A stretch of 64,000 bases of DNA from Proteromonas lacertae (GCA_002245135.1 NGBS01000295.1:62001-126000), one strand, 5' to 3'. Positions 36,662-47,253 are shown, numbered from the stretch's first letter. Numbers and translations: made by a program. Notes: generated by a model not told the origin, from the letters alone.

Positions 36662-38459
36662 TTATAAATCAAATGGATGAGCTTCAGTATTAAAGATGTA
36701 TTTATCTAAATCAACCTTTTTATTTGTATCAAACAACAAATACAAATATTTCAATGTTTCTGCTCCGAAGAATGATTGGCAATTATCCATATAAGATCCT
36801 TTTTGGTTCACATTATTAATCGCACTATATCCATATCTCACTTTACTACTTTTTTCAAAGGAATTATAAATATCCCATCCCCATTTTCTATATAATAAAT
36901 ATAATTTAAATATATATACAAAAATATTGGATCATTTGTCACTTCATGTAATATATATAATGATTCAACAGCTTCAGGTCTTAAGATGTTATACGGAGTA
37001 GATGGACTCATATTATTGTCATCTACCTTCATAATTTCTGGAGATAATTGAGTAGCAGTTGTCATATACATCTGATAACAAGTATACATTAAAGATTTAG
37101 CAAATGACATTTCTTCTTCTCTTTCAATTTCATTATTTAATAATTCCTTATAATGATATATATCTAATGCAATTAAACCTGGTAAGAAACATGATAAATG
37201 TTCCACTGTAGAACTACCATCTTTTCCCACTGTTAAAATGCCTTTCTTTGATCTTTTTGCTAATATATTATTAATTCCTCTTTTGTTTCTATTAAATACT
37301 TCTCGAAGTCTTTGATTTGTTTTTCCAGTCTGAATCCATGTTTTTAATATATACTCATAAACTGAATCAGTATTTCCTCCAACACCAAATGAGCCAGAAG
37401 TTATTTCACTATTAAACAAATCATTCCTCAGATTACTAAATATATAATCATAAGATTCAAATGCCTTATCACTGTATTTGTTATTACCTGATATTTTAGA
37501 TAAATAAATAAACTCTAATTGAAATGTTCCTACTTCTGCTATACATACATTTGGATTACTTCCTTCACCAGTTCTTAAGTCAAATTCTTTCTATTATATA
37601 TAGTTAATATAGTTATATATACAAATGGAATTTTACCATTAAATGATGAATATAATAAATCTCCAATTTCAATGGCTTTTGTTTTATAAAATACATTCTT
37701 TGTTAAGGAATACATACTCAATAAACCACCTAAAATACGAATTGTATATTCAAAATGAGACATTTTTCTATCAATCTTTTTATAATCTAAATTATTCATT
37801 AACCACTGTTCAGCTTTATTATATTCATCCTTTAAATCCATTAAATACAATGTATCTAAACAATCAACTAATGTCATCCCTATTCCACCCCAATTATTAT
37901 TACCTTTACAGGTTAATGGATTTATTTCATCCTTTCCAAATGCACATTTTTCATATCCACTCCAAAAAAACTTCATTGATTTTTTAACATATTCTGCCAT
38001 TCTTTGACTTTGTTCTTTGATTGAGGATAATGCATTATTATCTACAATTGTCTTATATTTACCATAATATAAGTCATTATCATTATAATTAGGGAAATTA
38101 TAATATAATGTATTTGGTTTTACTCCTTCTAGAAGAACATTTGTATTTTTTGATATTGGAATTGGTGTGTTTTTATTAGATATCTCATTCGGTGATATAG
38201 TTGTTTGTGGAATAGTTGGGCTTTTATCATATATAACATTTCCTGTAGGTCTTTGAGTAACATTTTTGCTATTATATTCATTATTTTGATTATTGCTGGA
38301 TTTACCTCTTAAATTCTGTTCTCCTAATAATCTACAATATAATGTGATTAGAATAAAAGAAACATACTCCTCATTAATCTTGTTTGGATGTATATTCATC
38401 AATACAAAAAGTATGACTAATGAAATTACTATTATCACAGTCAATAATAATACTGCCAT
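36662..38459 (-). CDS. GH47 alpha-1,2-mannosidase (ER/Golgi class I), type II membrane protein
   Basis: ATG at 38459 (MAVLLLTVIIVISLVILFVL) makes an N-terminal signal anchor; a 35-nt intron follows. After a Thr/Asn/Pro-rich stem comes the catalytic domain: AEYVKKSMKFFWSGYEKCAF, WGGIGMTLVDCLDTLYLMDL, MSHFEYTIRILGGLLSMYSL, CIAEVGTFQLEFIYLS, SFGVGGNTDSVYEYILKTWI, and, downstream, RPEAVESLYILHEVTNDPIF. The last exon ends NTEAHPFDL, the family's Ca2+-binding C-terminal threonine motif. Class I mannosidases trim Man9GlcNAc2 N-glycans to Man8 or Man5 and also mark misfolded glycoproteins. All the landmarks I can check are present. The enzyme fits a cell that makes secreted cysteine-rich surface proteins such as those at 29 kb and 43-46 kb. 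Confidence 0.88.
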
Positions 38460-38578
38460 TGAATTGAGGTAAAAAGAGCAGGTTTTGTTGTTAAATACAA
38501 AATATATTCGTTTCAAAAACACAATTATTAAAAAAAAACAATAATGAAAAAATAAACCATATTAAAATACATATATAC

Positions 38579-39240
38579 TTAATGTCCACCACAATGCCAT
38601 TTCAATTCTGAAGGAATATTAACTATCTTATCACTATCTTTTACATTATACCAAGAACATTGACAAGCATATGCTGCTCCACCCTTACAAGGACGTAAAT
38701 TACATTTTAATTTATCATAATCTGGGAAATTATTTCTAAAAAACAAATAATTCACTGAACTAGTCCAATTTTTATCTATATATCTATTAACTTTAAAATC
38801 ACAAGATGAACATCTCAAATTATCACAGATACTATTATATTAACATAATGTTATTCTATACCAATTACTTATTGCACTGTATTTGCCAAGCTGAAATGAA
38901 GCTCCACCTAATACTGTAGTTATACATTTTGATAACCCCAAATAATTGCTTGGTGCACTGTAGGATGATAGAGACTTTGATTCTTTATGCTAAAAACGAA
39001 TAATAATAAAGAGATTTTGTACTGGTGGACTAACAACTGATGTCATGTTGATTAAATCATCTAAATCATCAGATGCTGCTATATTTTCAGTTTTACTAAT
39101 ATTATTAGATTGAATTTATACTTGGAACTAGATTTGGTTGTTGTTGTTGTCTATTAAATATAAAATAAATTCAATACTTTAACAACTGGCTCTCCTTTTA
39201 AAACTCCATCAACTTCAGCTAATAAACTGTCAAAATCCAT
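38579..39240 (-). CDS. CFAP418: CFAP418 (C8orf37) homologue
   Basis: ATG at 39240 (MDFDSLLAEVDGVLKGEPVV), about five short exons, stop at 38579. After a Gln-rich linker and an acidic DDLDDLINM stretch the protein matches the conserved C-terminal half of CFAP418: LSKCITTVLGGASFQLG, CDNLRCSSCDFKVNRYID, WTSSVNYLFFRNNFPDYDKL and AYACQCSWYNV, ending HCGGH. The human counterpart reads CDHLRCLGCDFLVV, CDYLFFRNNMPEFHKL and AYACQCSW, ending CGKH, so the Cys pattern and length agree. CFAP418 is linked to ciliopathies (retinal dystrophy, Bardet-Biedl) and binds phospholipids in photoreceptors. In a flagellate it points to an ancient ciliary role. Divergent from the MOB gene by 83 bp. Confidence 0.85.
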
Positions 39241-39323
39241 CCAAAACGAAAAATGAAAATTTGAATTGTTTCAAAAAATTAATTCGTTTTTGGATCAAAA
39301 ATTTCTAATTTAAATATTTTGAG

Positions 39324-40268
39324 ATGCCTGAGACGAATCTAGAAGTCAAGCTACCACCATCTGTTGATGTAACACAAATAAAATCTAAATTAAATGCATA
39401 TCTAGATAAGTATGTTTGTAACTGTTTTTAATTTATTCTTTTAGAAAACAATATCAAGATATAGCTACAGACACATCTCAATACACAAAATATCAATGGG
39501 TTGGAATTATATGTATTGTTTTATCTGTTTAGTGTAGTAATTCTGTCAAACAACTCGCTGGTGTCATTTTATAATGTTGCTAATTCGTTTTGTACTGAAA
39601 ATTCCTGTCCGCAGATGAATGCAGGTCCTACATATACTTACTTCTGGAAAGAAGGAGAATCTGAATCTTTAGCTCTTTCAGCTCCTGTTTATAGTAACAG
39701 ACTATTTCAATTGGAGTAAAGAATCAATAATATCGATTATATTTCCAGTAATTGACGATAGTATTTTTTTTATTACATGTAAATAGATAAAGAGAGTGAT
39801 ACATTTCTTACGGATGTGGGGTTGATATATAGAAGATTATTTCGTTTATATGCACATCTTTTACAAAGTCATCGTAAAGAATTCCAGCCAATTCTTTTAG
39901 CTCAAATCCAAAGGACTTTATTTATCTTTATTTCTGTCGTTAAATATTATAATCTCATTCCAATTCAAGAATTAGCTCCTTTAAAAGAATATATTGAAAT
40001 TATTAATTCATCTCAATCGAGTGAGTTACCACCACCAATTAATACACGACCAACAGGTTATGGATAGTATATATTATTATCATTATTTATATATTATAGC
40101 CAGTCTCACAGCTGTAAATTCCAAACTCCTCGTAATTCAAATATATATACACCCAAAAGAAGTGAAACTAGAGCAGGAAATACTCCTTCACCTCTTAAAC
40201 CAGTTGAAAAGAAGAAGGAGGATGAAAATGAAGATGATTTAAGTAAAGGGTGTTGTGTATTTTTTTGA
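39324..40268 (+). CDS. MOB1: MOB kinase activator family protein
   Basis: ATG at 39324 (MPETNLEVKLPPSVDVTQIK). Splicing over a 35-nt and a roughly 25-nt intron gives YQDIATDTSQYTKYQW and, later, SFYNVANSFCTENSCPQMNA, the first half of the MOB zinc site (CxxxxC). TYTYFWKEG follows, and then RRLFRLYAHLLQSHRKEFQP, whose AHxxxxH supplies the two zinc histidines. The end, FFISVVKYYNLIPIQELAPL in pattern, is the classic MOB helix. MOB proteins activate NDR/LATS AGC kinases in mitotic exit, polarity and Hippo-type signalling. The joint around 39719-39795 is not solved: no intron choice preserved all of the usual middle segment. A polar tail (PSPLKPVEKKKEDENEDD) ends with CCVFF. The nearby PDK1 gene is also part of AGC-kinase control. 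Confidence 0.75.
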
Positions 40269-40360
40269 TGATAGTAATAGTAGTATTACATACATAAAAA
40301 CGTATAATTTAGTTAGAATATATAATTATTACTATTTATATTATCATATTATTGTGATTG

Positions 40361-40515
40361 AAGGAAATTCGTCCAAAAATAACTTTAATTCTGATTTATC
40401 GATATTTTCTTTTATTGCAACAGAAAAATCTTCTACACAATCTAATATTTCTTTGTTTTTTATCAACAATCTCAATTAACATTTCATTTAATTCATCTCC
40501 TGAGATTATACTTTA
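40361..40515 (-). pseudogene. Relic of the LRR gene at 49.6-49.9 kb
   Basis: On the minus strand one frame reads ISGDELNEM and, after a shift, KEILDCVEDFSVAIKENIDK and SELKLFLDEFPS. These align with SGNELNERE and KEVFGNLEELSITVKEDIDK, SELKSFLETFSS at the 3' end of the pseudokinase-LRR gene (about 49660-49820). The similarity covers about 150 bp with frameshifts and no start. It lies in an otherwise empty 385-bp gap (40269-40653) between the MOB and PDK1 genes. Best explained as a decayed fragment of a duplicated LRR gene. Confidence 0.6.
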
Positions 40516-40653
40516 AAAACACTTTTAATGATAATATTGAAAAATGTTTATAACTATTTATACCTACTAAAGTTTACAATGAATATATAGTGTTTTTTGT
40601 GAAGTTTAAATTCTATTTTGAAGCAAGCCTCTTTTCATTCTCAAGCCTTTGGA

Positions 40654-43013
40654 ATGTCTTTAAACGAAAATATAGAGAAAGATGATAATAAAAGTGAAGG
40701 AAATGAAGGTGAAAATGAAGATAGTATTTAATTTAAAGATATATATTGAATAGAAGTAGTAGTAGTAGAAGTGATAGACTATGAATATCCAGATAATCCT
40801 CCTCCTCTTGATATACCTAAATATTGTGCTAATTGTGATATTCCTGATGCAATTTATAAGTGTTCAGCATGCAAACAGGTCTATTATTGTTCTGAAGCTT
40901 GCCAAAGGCACCATTGGAAATATCACAAGAAATTCTGTGGTAAGGAGAGTAGTATAGATAGTAGTAATTATTATTATTATCAATAGTTCTTTTAAGAAAT
41001 GTGAAACCATCACCTGAAGAATTTACTTATGGTAGAGATCAACTAGGAGATGGTAATTACAGTCATGTGAGTCAATGCACTCATGGATATACAGGTGAAT
41101 TATTTGCCTTAAAAACAATAATGTTAGACAAAGTAAAAAGAGTTGCATATAGACACAAAGATGTACACAATGAAATATTTCAAGAAAAAGAAGTATTATT
41201 AAAGCTAAACCATCCATTTATAGTGAAATTATACTATACAATGAAAGATAAAATGACACTTTATTATCTAATGGAATGTCCATTAGGAGGTGAACTGTGG
41301 GAGAAAATAAAAGACAAAAAATCAGACGAACTTGTAGGTTTGTTTGAATCTCAAGCAAAATATTATTCAAGTCAAATCGTATTAGCTTTAGAATACCTTC
41401 ATTCTCAACATATAGTTCATCGTGATTTAAAACCTGAAAATATATTATTAACAAGAAGTGGATTAATAAAAATAATAGATTTTGGTACAAGTAAAAACAT
41501 GGATGATAAACAGTATAATGGTCAAGAATTCCGTGGTACTCCTGAATATATGTCACCTGAAAGTATTAATAATAAATACTGTGGTCCTCCTGTTGATTTA
41601 TGGAGTTTAGGAAGTATAATATATCAATTATTATGTGGATATCCTCCTTTTAAAACTGGTAGTCCTTATATTACATTTCAACGAATACAGAAGGTGCAGT
41701 ATTATTTACCTGATAGTTTGAGTGATAATGCGAGAGATTTGATACAGAAATTATTAGTGTTAGAACCGAAAGAAAGAATAGGTTATGGTAAAAGTATATA
41801 TATATATATAATATTTTCTTTATTTTTTATATATTTAGATGGTTTTGCTGAGTTAAAGAAACATCCTTTTTTCAATGGTTGTGATTGGGTTAATGTATGT
41901 CACATTCGAGAACCAGAAATAACTGATTATGAAAAAGAAATTGAAGAAATTGCTAAACAAATAAACAATCAAGAAATTAGTGATATTAATGATTTAAGTA
42001 TTGAAATGAAAAAGGATTTGAAACATTATTTCTATAGACATCATCGATTAAATGATTATGAAATATATAAATATTTTTTCCAACCCTCCAGAAGAAGGTA
42101 AAATATTGAAAACATTTAATCATCAGTATGTTGGACATGAACATTTAAATAATTCAATATTTAATAAATCTTTCTTCTATTTCATTTTAAATGATCCAAA
42201 AATTCACTTCTGAAGAATCTGTTGAAAAATTGAATAAATTTGTGAATGAAATGAATAGATTACTTCCGTCATTAGTTGTGATAATTGGATCATTTGTTGA
42301 TAGTAAATTAGGAGATGATAATTATGATAAAGATATGAAAATATTCCATAAAATATTATACAAAATGAATAGTAAAATAAATATACTATTAGTAGGAAGT
42401 GAGAATGAATTTGGTAATTGCACTAAAGAGGAATTAAATCGATACAAAATAATAAATGGAGATAGTTATTATCAATATTGGATATTTGGTTTAAATATTT
42501 ATATATTAAATTCATCACTAATTAGAAGTAAAGATAGTAGTAATGAAGTGGAAAAAGAGAATCAATTGAATTGGTTTGAAGAAGAAATGTTCATTAGTAA
42601 AATAGGTAGTACGCATTTAGTTATATTTATAAAAGATGATTTGTTTGTAAAAAATAATGAAGATTTGATAAATGAAGTAGATAAAGAAAATTATATGAAA
42701 ATTATAAAACGAAGTGGTGTTGAAATGATTATAAGTGGTGATACTACCACTAATAATGGTGGAAGAGTAGATGAGGATTTAATAGAATATGATAAAAAAG
42801 ATGATGATGGTAATGTTAACTGGAACTAGATTAATCAATCAAAATTCATTTTCTAAAAATGATAGTTTAAGTTATGTGATTGTTGAAGAAGAGAAATTGA
42901 AGATAAATTACCTATTCTTGAGTGATTTGGAGGAATTAGAGATTGATTTAGTTGATGAAGAGGGAGAGAAAGAATTAGATACAATAGTGGAAGATAGAGA
43001 TGAAGAAATATGA
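40654..43013 (+). CDS. MYND finger - PDK1-type AGC kinase - degenerate CPPED1-like metallophosphatase
   Basis: ATG at 40654 (MSLNENIEKDDNKSEGNEGE). After a 30-nt intron comes a complete MYND finger (CANCDIPDAIYKCSACKQVY and YCSEACQRHHWKYHKKFC). Next is a PDK1-like kinase domain: LGDGNYSHV, FALKTIML, HRDLKPENILL, IIDFGTSKN, FRGTPEYMSPE, and the PDK1 signature YPPFKTGSPYITFQRIQK and KKHPFFNGCDW. The residue matching PDK1 Ser241 is Glu (codon 41526-41528). From about 42080 the sequence continues as a CPPED1-like domain (FFYFILNDPK, YWIFGLNIYILNSS, SGVEMIISGD) with its metal motifs lost: GDxxH is GSFVD, GNHD is GSEN, GHxHR is GDTTT. Three single bases must be skipped (42074-42079, 42198-42202, 42816-42817) to read through; otherwise the kinase stops at 42101. 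No PH domain is present. Confidence 0.72.
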
Positions 43014-43121
43014 TAAGATAATTGTTATTATTATTGATTATATTGTTATTTTATTGATTCTAAAAATATGACTGTTTCGAAACGGATATAAATTTGAGGA
43101 GTTAATTCTTAAAATCGATTA

Positions 43122-43536
43122 ATGAAGTTTTCTGTAATAGTGATAAGCGTATTATGCTTTTTTATTAAAAGAATAAATGCAGATGGTAAAGTTAGTTCAG
43201 TTTTTTCTGCTGTTCACTCAAATAATAGTATCATTTTTATATTCTGTTTTAGTGACATATATGAATAACACAAAATCTTCTAAATCAATTTCTGGAGTCT
43301 CGGTGGACATATCATCAGTTTATTTTAAAAAAGAGACTACCGCAGTGTATACTTATGGAACAGTACATTATAAAGGGTGGAGTAGTTGTTACAGTGAATA
43401 TCAAAATTACAGACTGTTGTGCTTATTATCTATTCGTGAGTTATATTGTAGTGATTTTCATTCTTATAGTATTAAAGAAGGAATTATCTGGGGTTGTGCT
43501 ATTTTGGGAAGGAATAATAAACAATGTTATCAATAA
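43122..43536 (+). CDS. Secreted protein with one four-Cys repeat, probably a truncated paralogue
   Basis: ATG at 43122 gives a signal peptide (MKFSVIVISVLCFFIKRINA). A 25-nt intron (43231-43255) removes in-frame stops and joins to MTYMNNTKSSKSISGVSVDI and the repeat YGTVHYKGWSSCYSEYQNYR, LLCLLSIRELYCSDF, WGCAILGRNN. This is the same unit that occurs four times in the gene at 44593-46157 (shared W..C, L.C, C, GCAI/GCAL marks). The frame stops at 43536 after only one unit, and no membrane anchor follows, so it is either a small secreted single-domain protein or a copy that lost its 3' part. The next 240 bp contain no clear continuation. Confidence 0.6.
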
Positions 43537-43780
43537 TAATAAATAATCTTATCATTCAGCTTGAGCTATCTTTTCATATCAACATCGTAGTTGAACTATA
43601 TCCAATTATTTATTTATCAAGCCTATTATCCTGCTGATTTTTCAGAAGAATTTATCCGAATAATAAGTATTTTTTGATGAAATTAATATAGGCAATTATA
43701 TATTATTTTATATAAACAAAGTAGTAAATACACAACAAATATAATAAAATTACTTATTGTTCTTCCCAAAAACATTCATC

Positions 43781-44464
43781 TTAGTCTTTACCATATGTAC
43801 TTTCAAAAATTATTGTGTTTTCATTTATTTTTGTTGAACTGTAATTTATTGTTGACTCAAAGATAATTGTATTTTTATTTATAGGTGATAAAACATTAGG
43901 ATTCTTAGATTTAGAAGATGAGTTATTATTTGAATTCATTTCAATTATACTCACTGCTTGAGATGATATTTTTTCTTTCTTATTTTTACATTTCTTTTTT
44001 ATACATTCTTTGCAACAATCTCCAATACATGTGTAACAATACGGACATGATATATACAACAAATAAAACACTCCAAATAATATAATAAATGGAATTGATA
44101 TAACTGCACCTGCAATAGCTATTCCAACCCCTGCTAATAAAAAAGGCATAAAAAGCCATACAGGAAGGAATAATAAGCCATTAATGCAAATAGAAAGAAA
44201 TATTCCAATTATCCAAATCCACTTTAATATATATCCCAAATCATCCCAAAATCCATCCCATTTTATAGCAATATATATAATTGGTATTATTGTTATGCAA
44301 CATGTTAATAACGCAACTAAAATAATTAAATACACACCTACAATAGTACCTATAGAAATAACTACAGTACCTCCTAATGCTTTTCCAAAACAAAATAATA
44401 ATCCAAGTGGCTTTTCTTTTACGTCTGCATATATATATTTAAAGAAATCTATAATTAATCCCAT
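43781..44464 (-). CDS. Polytopic membrane protein with Cys-rich juxtamembrane segment
   Basis: Single exon, ATG at 44464 (MGLIIDFFKYIYADVKEKPL), 227 residues. Four or five hydrophobic helices (for example TVVISIGTIVGVYLIILVAL, WIWIIGIFLSICINGLLFLP, LAGVGIAIAGAVISIPFIIL) are separated by very short loops. Then comes CPYCYTCIGDCCKECIKKKC followed by Lys-rich residues, a cluster of eight cysteines suited to palmitoylation or metal binding. The soluble tail is Ser/Asn-rich and repeats the motif NTIIFEST twice, ending YGKD. I do not recognise the family. It lies back to back (128 bp) with the four-Cys repeat gene and may share its promoter region. Confidence 0.6.
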   Translation of the reverse strand: MGLIIDFFKYIYADVKEKPLGLLFCFGKALGGTVVISIGTIVGVYLIILVALLTCCITIIPIIYIAIKWDGFWDDLGYILKWIWIIGIFLSICINGLLFLPVWLFMPFLLAGVGIAIAGAVISIPFIILFGVFYLLYISCPYCYTCIGDCCKECIKKKCKNKKEKISSQAVSIIEMNSNNNSSSKSKNPNVLSPINKNTIIFESTINYSSTKINENTIIFESTYGKD

Positions 44465-44592
44465 TATTATGTATATTTTTAACAAATATATTCTAAAAAA
44501 TAATATAGTTTTGCTAATTAGAATTAGTTAAGCAATTGATGCTTGTGTAATAATAAAAATAAAGTCTTTCTTACTGTTATTTCTTTTTGTGT

Positions 44593-46157
44593 ATGTTGTT
44601 TTTGGCTTTATTATTTTTTGTAAGTATTAATGCTCAATATATATACAAAAATACAAAATATATCCCTACAAAAACTCAAAGTAATTCATCACTCAAATGT
44701 ACAGTTCATATTATTATTGTCTAGCAGTTAATTTAATGAAATCAAAAGCATCTAAATCTATAGATGATGCCTATGTTGATACAACTTTTATATACTTTCT
44801 TAAAAAGTCTAAGAAGACTTATGTGTATGGTAGTCTTTTTTATAGATACTGGGATTCGTGCTCTACTGATTATGCTGATTATAAAATAAAATGTGCAGCT
44901 TCTTATTACCATTTGACTGAAATTAGTTATCGTAGAAGTGATTGGGAATATCCATTAAGTTGTAATGGCAATGATCTAGATAATATAAATTTTAGCTATA
45001 TAAATTATGGGTTTTTTGGTTGTGCAATAATGGGTAAAAGTAATGGAGAAATATATCACGTTGGTTATCTAGAAATAAAGTATATATATGATAGGAAAAA
45101 AATACAGTGTCATGTAGATGTAACGAAAAGTTTTAACAAAGTGGCTGTTATTGGCAAAATAGAATATGTTAATTGGGGATATTGTGAAAGAGATTCTATT
45201 AAACTATCATTAGTTTGTGTATTAGATTCTAAAATAATAGCTCCTGACAGTTTTGTATACTCAACTGTAGAAAAATATAATGTCAGTTGTTATAGTAATA
45301 AAGTAAATAATATATATAAGACTGAAGAGTTATATAAATCGTTACATTATGGTTGTGCTCTTGTTAATCAATTTGATGTTGTATATGATTATTGTACTCC
45401 CTTTAGTTTATTTGATCGTTTTATTTTAGACCTTAACTTATTAAATATTTATACACATTCAAACTATAAAACTATATCAGGCACTGTTCGTTACCAAAAT
45501 TATAATTATCATTGTGATAATGATATATTTAAATTGGTGTGTGTATTAACTAAGAATATGCCTAAAGAGGATAACTTTCTAAACCCAAATAATGAATTAT
45601 TAGAAATAGATTGTTCAGGAACAACAGTTGATATTAATGTATATAAAGAAGACGGTGAAATATTAAGCTGCGGTGTTATAGATGAAGAAAGATCATTTGT
45701 ACATCTCTATGATATTAAGAATCCTTCTTTTAAAGCACAAATTCATATAGAAGAAATAGAAATAGTTAGTGAAAGGCATGAAATAGAATCACTTATTAAA
45801 GCACAAATCTATTATGAAGATTGGGATAGTTGTTTAAATGAAAAGAATTTATATTTATTAAGATGCTATGCATCGTATAATGAAATTTCATTAGAGAATA
45901 TTAGGCAAGCACCAGATTTATATGTAACTTGCGGAAAATATGAATTAGATTTAAAAATAGAAGGAAAAGGAGACTATGTATATGTAGGATGTGGAGTAAC
46001 CACTTCTAATGGAGTAGTACTGTTAACATATGATATAAAGAAAGCAAAACCCAAATTAGATATAGGGTTTATAATCAATACGTTTCTATATGCACTACTT
46101 GTTGATATTATTCCTTTATCAATATTTGGATGTGTTATATGTTGTAGAAGAAATTAA
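44593..46157 (+). CDS. Surface protein with four ~100-residue four-Cys repeats and C-terminal membrane helix
   Basis: ATG at 44593 gives signal peptide MLFLALLFFVSINAQ; a 26-nt intron (44699-44724) removes the only stop, leaving about 510 residues. Four units share G.[IV].Y..W..C, then [KR][LI].C, a third Cys about 25-35 residues on, and YxGC[AG]. Examples are YGSLFYRYWDSCSTDYADYK, IGKIEYVNWGYCERDSIKLS, SGTVRYQNYNYHCDNDIFKL and KAQIYYEDWDSCLNEKNLYL. Unit 3 lacks the Trp. The protein ends with a membrane helix (IINTFLYALLVDIIPLSIFG) and CVICCRRN. A disulfide-bonded ectodomain on the cell surface or in a secretory compartment is the natural reading. I know no family with this repeat. Paralogue: the one-unit gene at 43122-43536. 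Confidence 0.65.
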
Positions 46158-46276
46158 AGTATACTATTAAAGATAAAATGAAGTATGTTACTATATTGTT
46201 CTTCACGTAATTAAACATGCCACAAATTAGAGTAATTACAACATAGAATATTACATATGAATTATCTAACTTCAAA

Positions 46277-46600
46277 TTAATTATACTTCATTTTCCTTTC
46301 ATTATTTAAACCTCTTAATTCTTTCTTTTTATTATGTACTACCTTTTTCTTATGTGTTTTTCCTGGGGGGACTATCACTTGTTTAGCATTTGGATTACTT
46401 TTTGCAGGAGCAGCTTTAACTTGAGGTTTTGCTGGTGGAGCTTTTGCTGCTGCGGGTTTAGCAGGCGCAGGTTTAGCAGGTGCAGGTTTTGGTGGAGCTG
46501 GTTTATTATCTTGATTATCAGGATTACCATATAATTGATAGTAGACATACATAAAATACAATACTACTACTAGAACTGTAATAGCTAAACACTCATTCAT
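46277..46600 (-). CDS. Small tail membrane protein, tandem family member 1 (Pro/Ala/Lys linker)
   Basis: 107 residues, ATG at 46598-46600. The N-terminal membrane helix MNECLAITVLVVVLYFMYVY is followed by YQLYGNPDNQDN, a degenerate PAKPAPAK-type repeat of about 40 residues, then QVIVPPGKTHKKKVVHNKKK and a basic end. The N-terminal 28 residues are almost the same as in the next gene downstream, and the QxIxxPGxT + basic-cluster tail is shared by all three genes. The middle is not conserved. A single-pass protein with a basic soluble tail; orientation and role unknown. Confidence 0.65.
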   Translation of the reverse strand: MNECLAITVLVVVLYFMYVYYQLYGNPDNQDNKPAPPKPAPAKPAPAKPAAAKAPPAKPQVKAAPAKSNPNAKQVIVPPGKTHKKKVVHNKKKELRGLNNERKMKYN

Positions 46601-46786
46601 TCCCTATATAAAGAGTTTATTACAATTGAAATAATGAATAAACTTGGCTTGATTTTCTATTTTGAAAAAAGTCTTATAGATGCAGATATACTGATTTTTT
46701 GTCTGTATGAGTGATATATTCATATTTATTCTGACGTATATAAATTTACAATAAACAATAATCAAAAACCTAATAATTAATTTGAT

Positions 46787-47071
46787 TTATTCCATTTTAA
46801 AATGACTTCTTCTTCTCCTTCTCCTTCTTTTTATAATAGTAGAACCAGGTTGAGTGTGTACAATTTGGTGGGGTAAATTTTTATTCTGTGTAATACCGCC
46901 TTGATTATTTGTTTGAGGCAGATTTGCTGGAGGTGGAGGAGGATTATTTGCTGCTGGTTGATTATTCGAAGCTGTACTATCTTGATTACTTGGATTTACA
47001 TACAACTGATAGTATACATACATTAGATATAGTATACAAACCAAAATAGTCATAGCAAAGCATTCATTCAT
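46787..47071 (-). CDS. Small tail membrane protein, tandem family member 2 (Pro/Asn linker, Arg-rich tail)
   Basis: 94 residues, ATG at 47069-47071. The membrane helix MNECFAMTILVCILYLMYVY is followed by YQLYVNPSNQDS, then an Asn/Pro linker (NNPPPPPANLPQTNNQGG), then QIVHTQPGSTIIKRRRRRRR and SHFKME. It has eight consecutive basic residues (Lys then seven Arg) just after the conserved Q[IV][VI]xxxPG[SK]T motif. Same strand and spacing (about 185 bp) as its neighbours. Confidence 0.65.
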   Translation of the reverse strand: MNECFAMTILVCILYLMYVYYQLYVNPSNQDSTASNNQPAANNPPPPPANLPQTNNQGGITQNKNLPHQIVHTQPGSTIIKRRRRRRRSHFKME

Positions 47072-47253
47072 CTTCCTAATCTCTCACAATTTAAAAAACA
47101 ATTATTTGGGGTTTTTTGGCAAATCTATTTTGAAAAAAAGGAAATTTCTTCACAAATATTAACCAAATGTGCTGGAATTATTATGCATTTTTATAAAAAC
47201 TCTAAATTGACTCATATAAAACATAAATTTATTGTTTCATTTATTTCTAACTA

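Noticed and set aside
42101-42830. Euplotes-style +1 frameshifting at stop codons
   Set aside because: The three PDK1-gene breaks could be read as slips at TAA/TGA/TAG, but in DRG2 and the EGF protein the frame must change well before any stop to keep conserved residues, so this rule does not explain the set.
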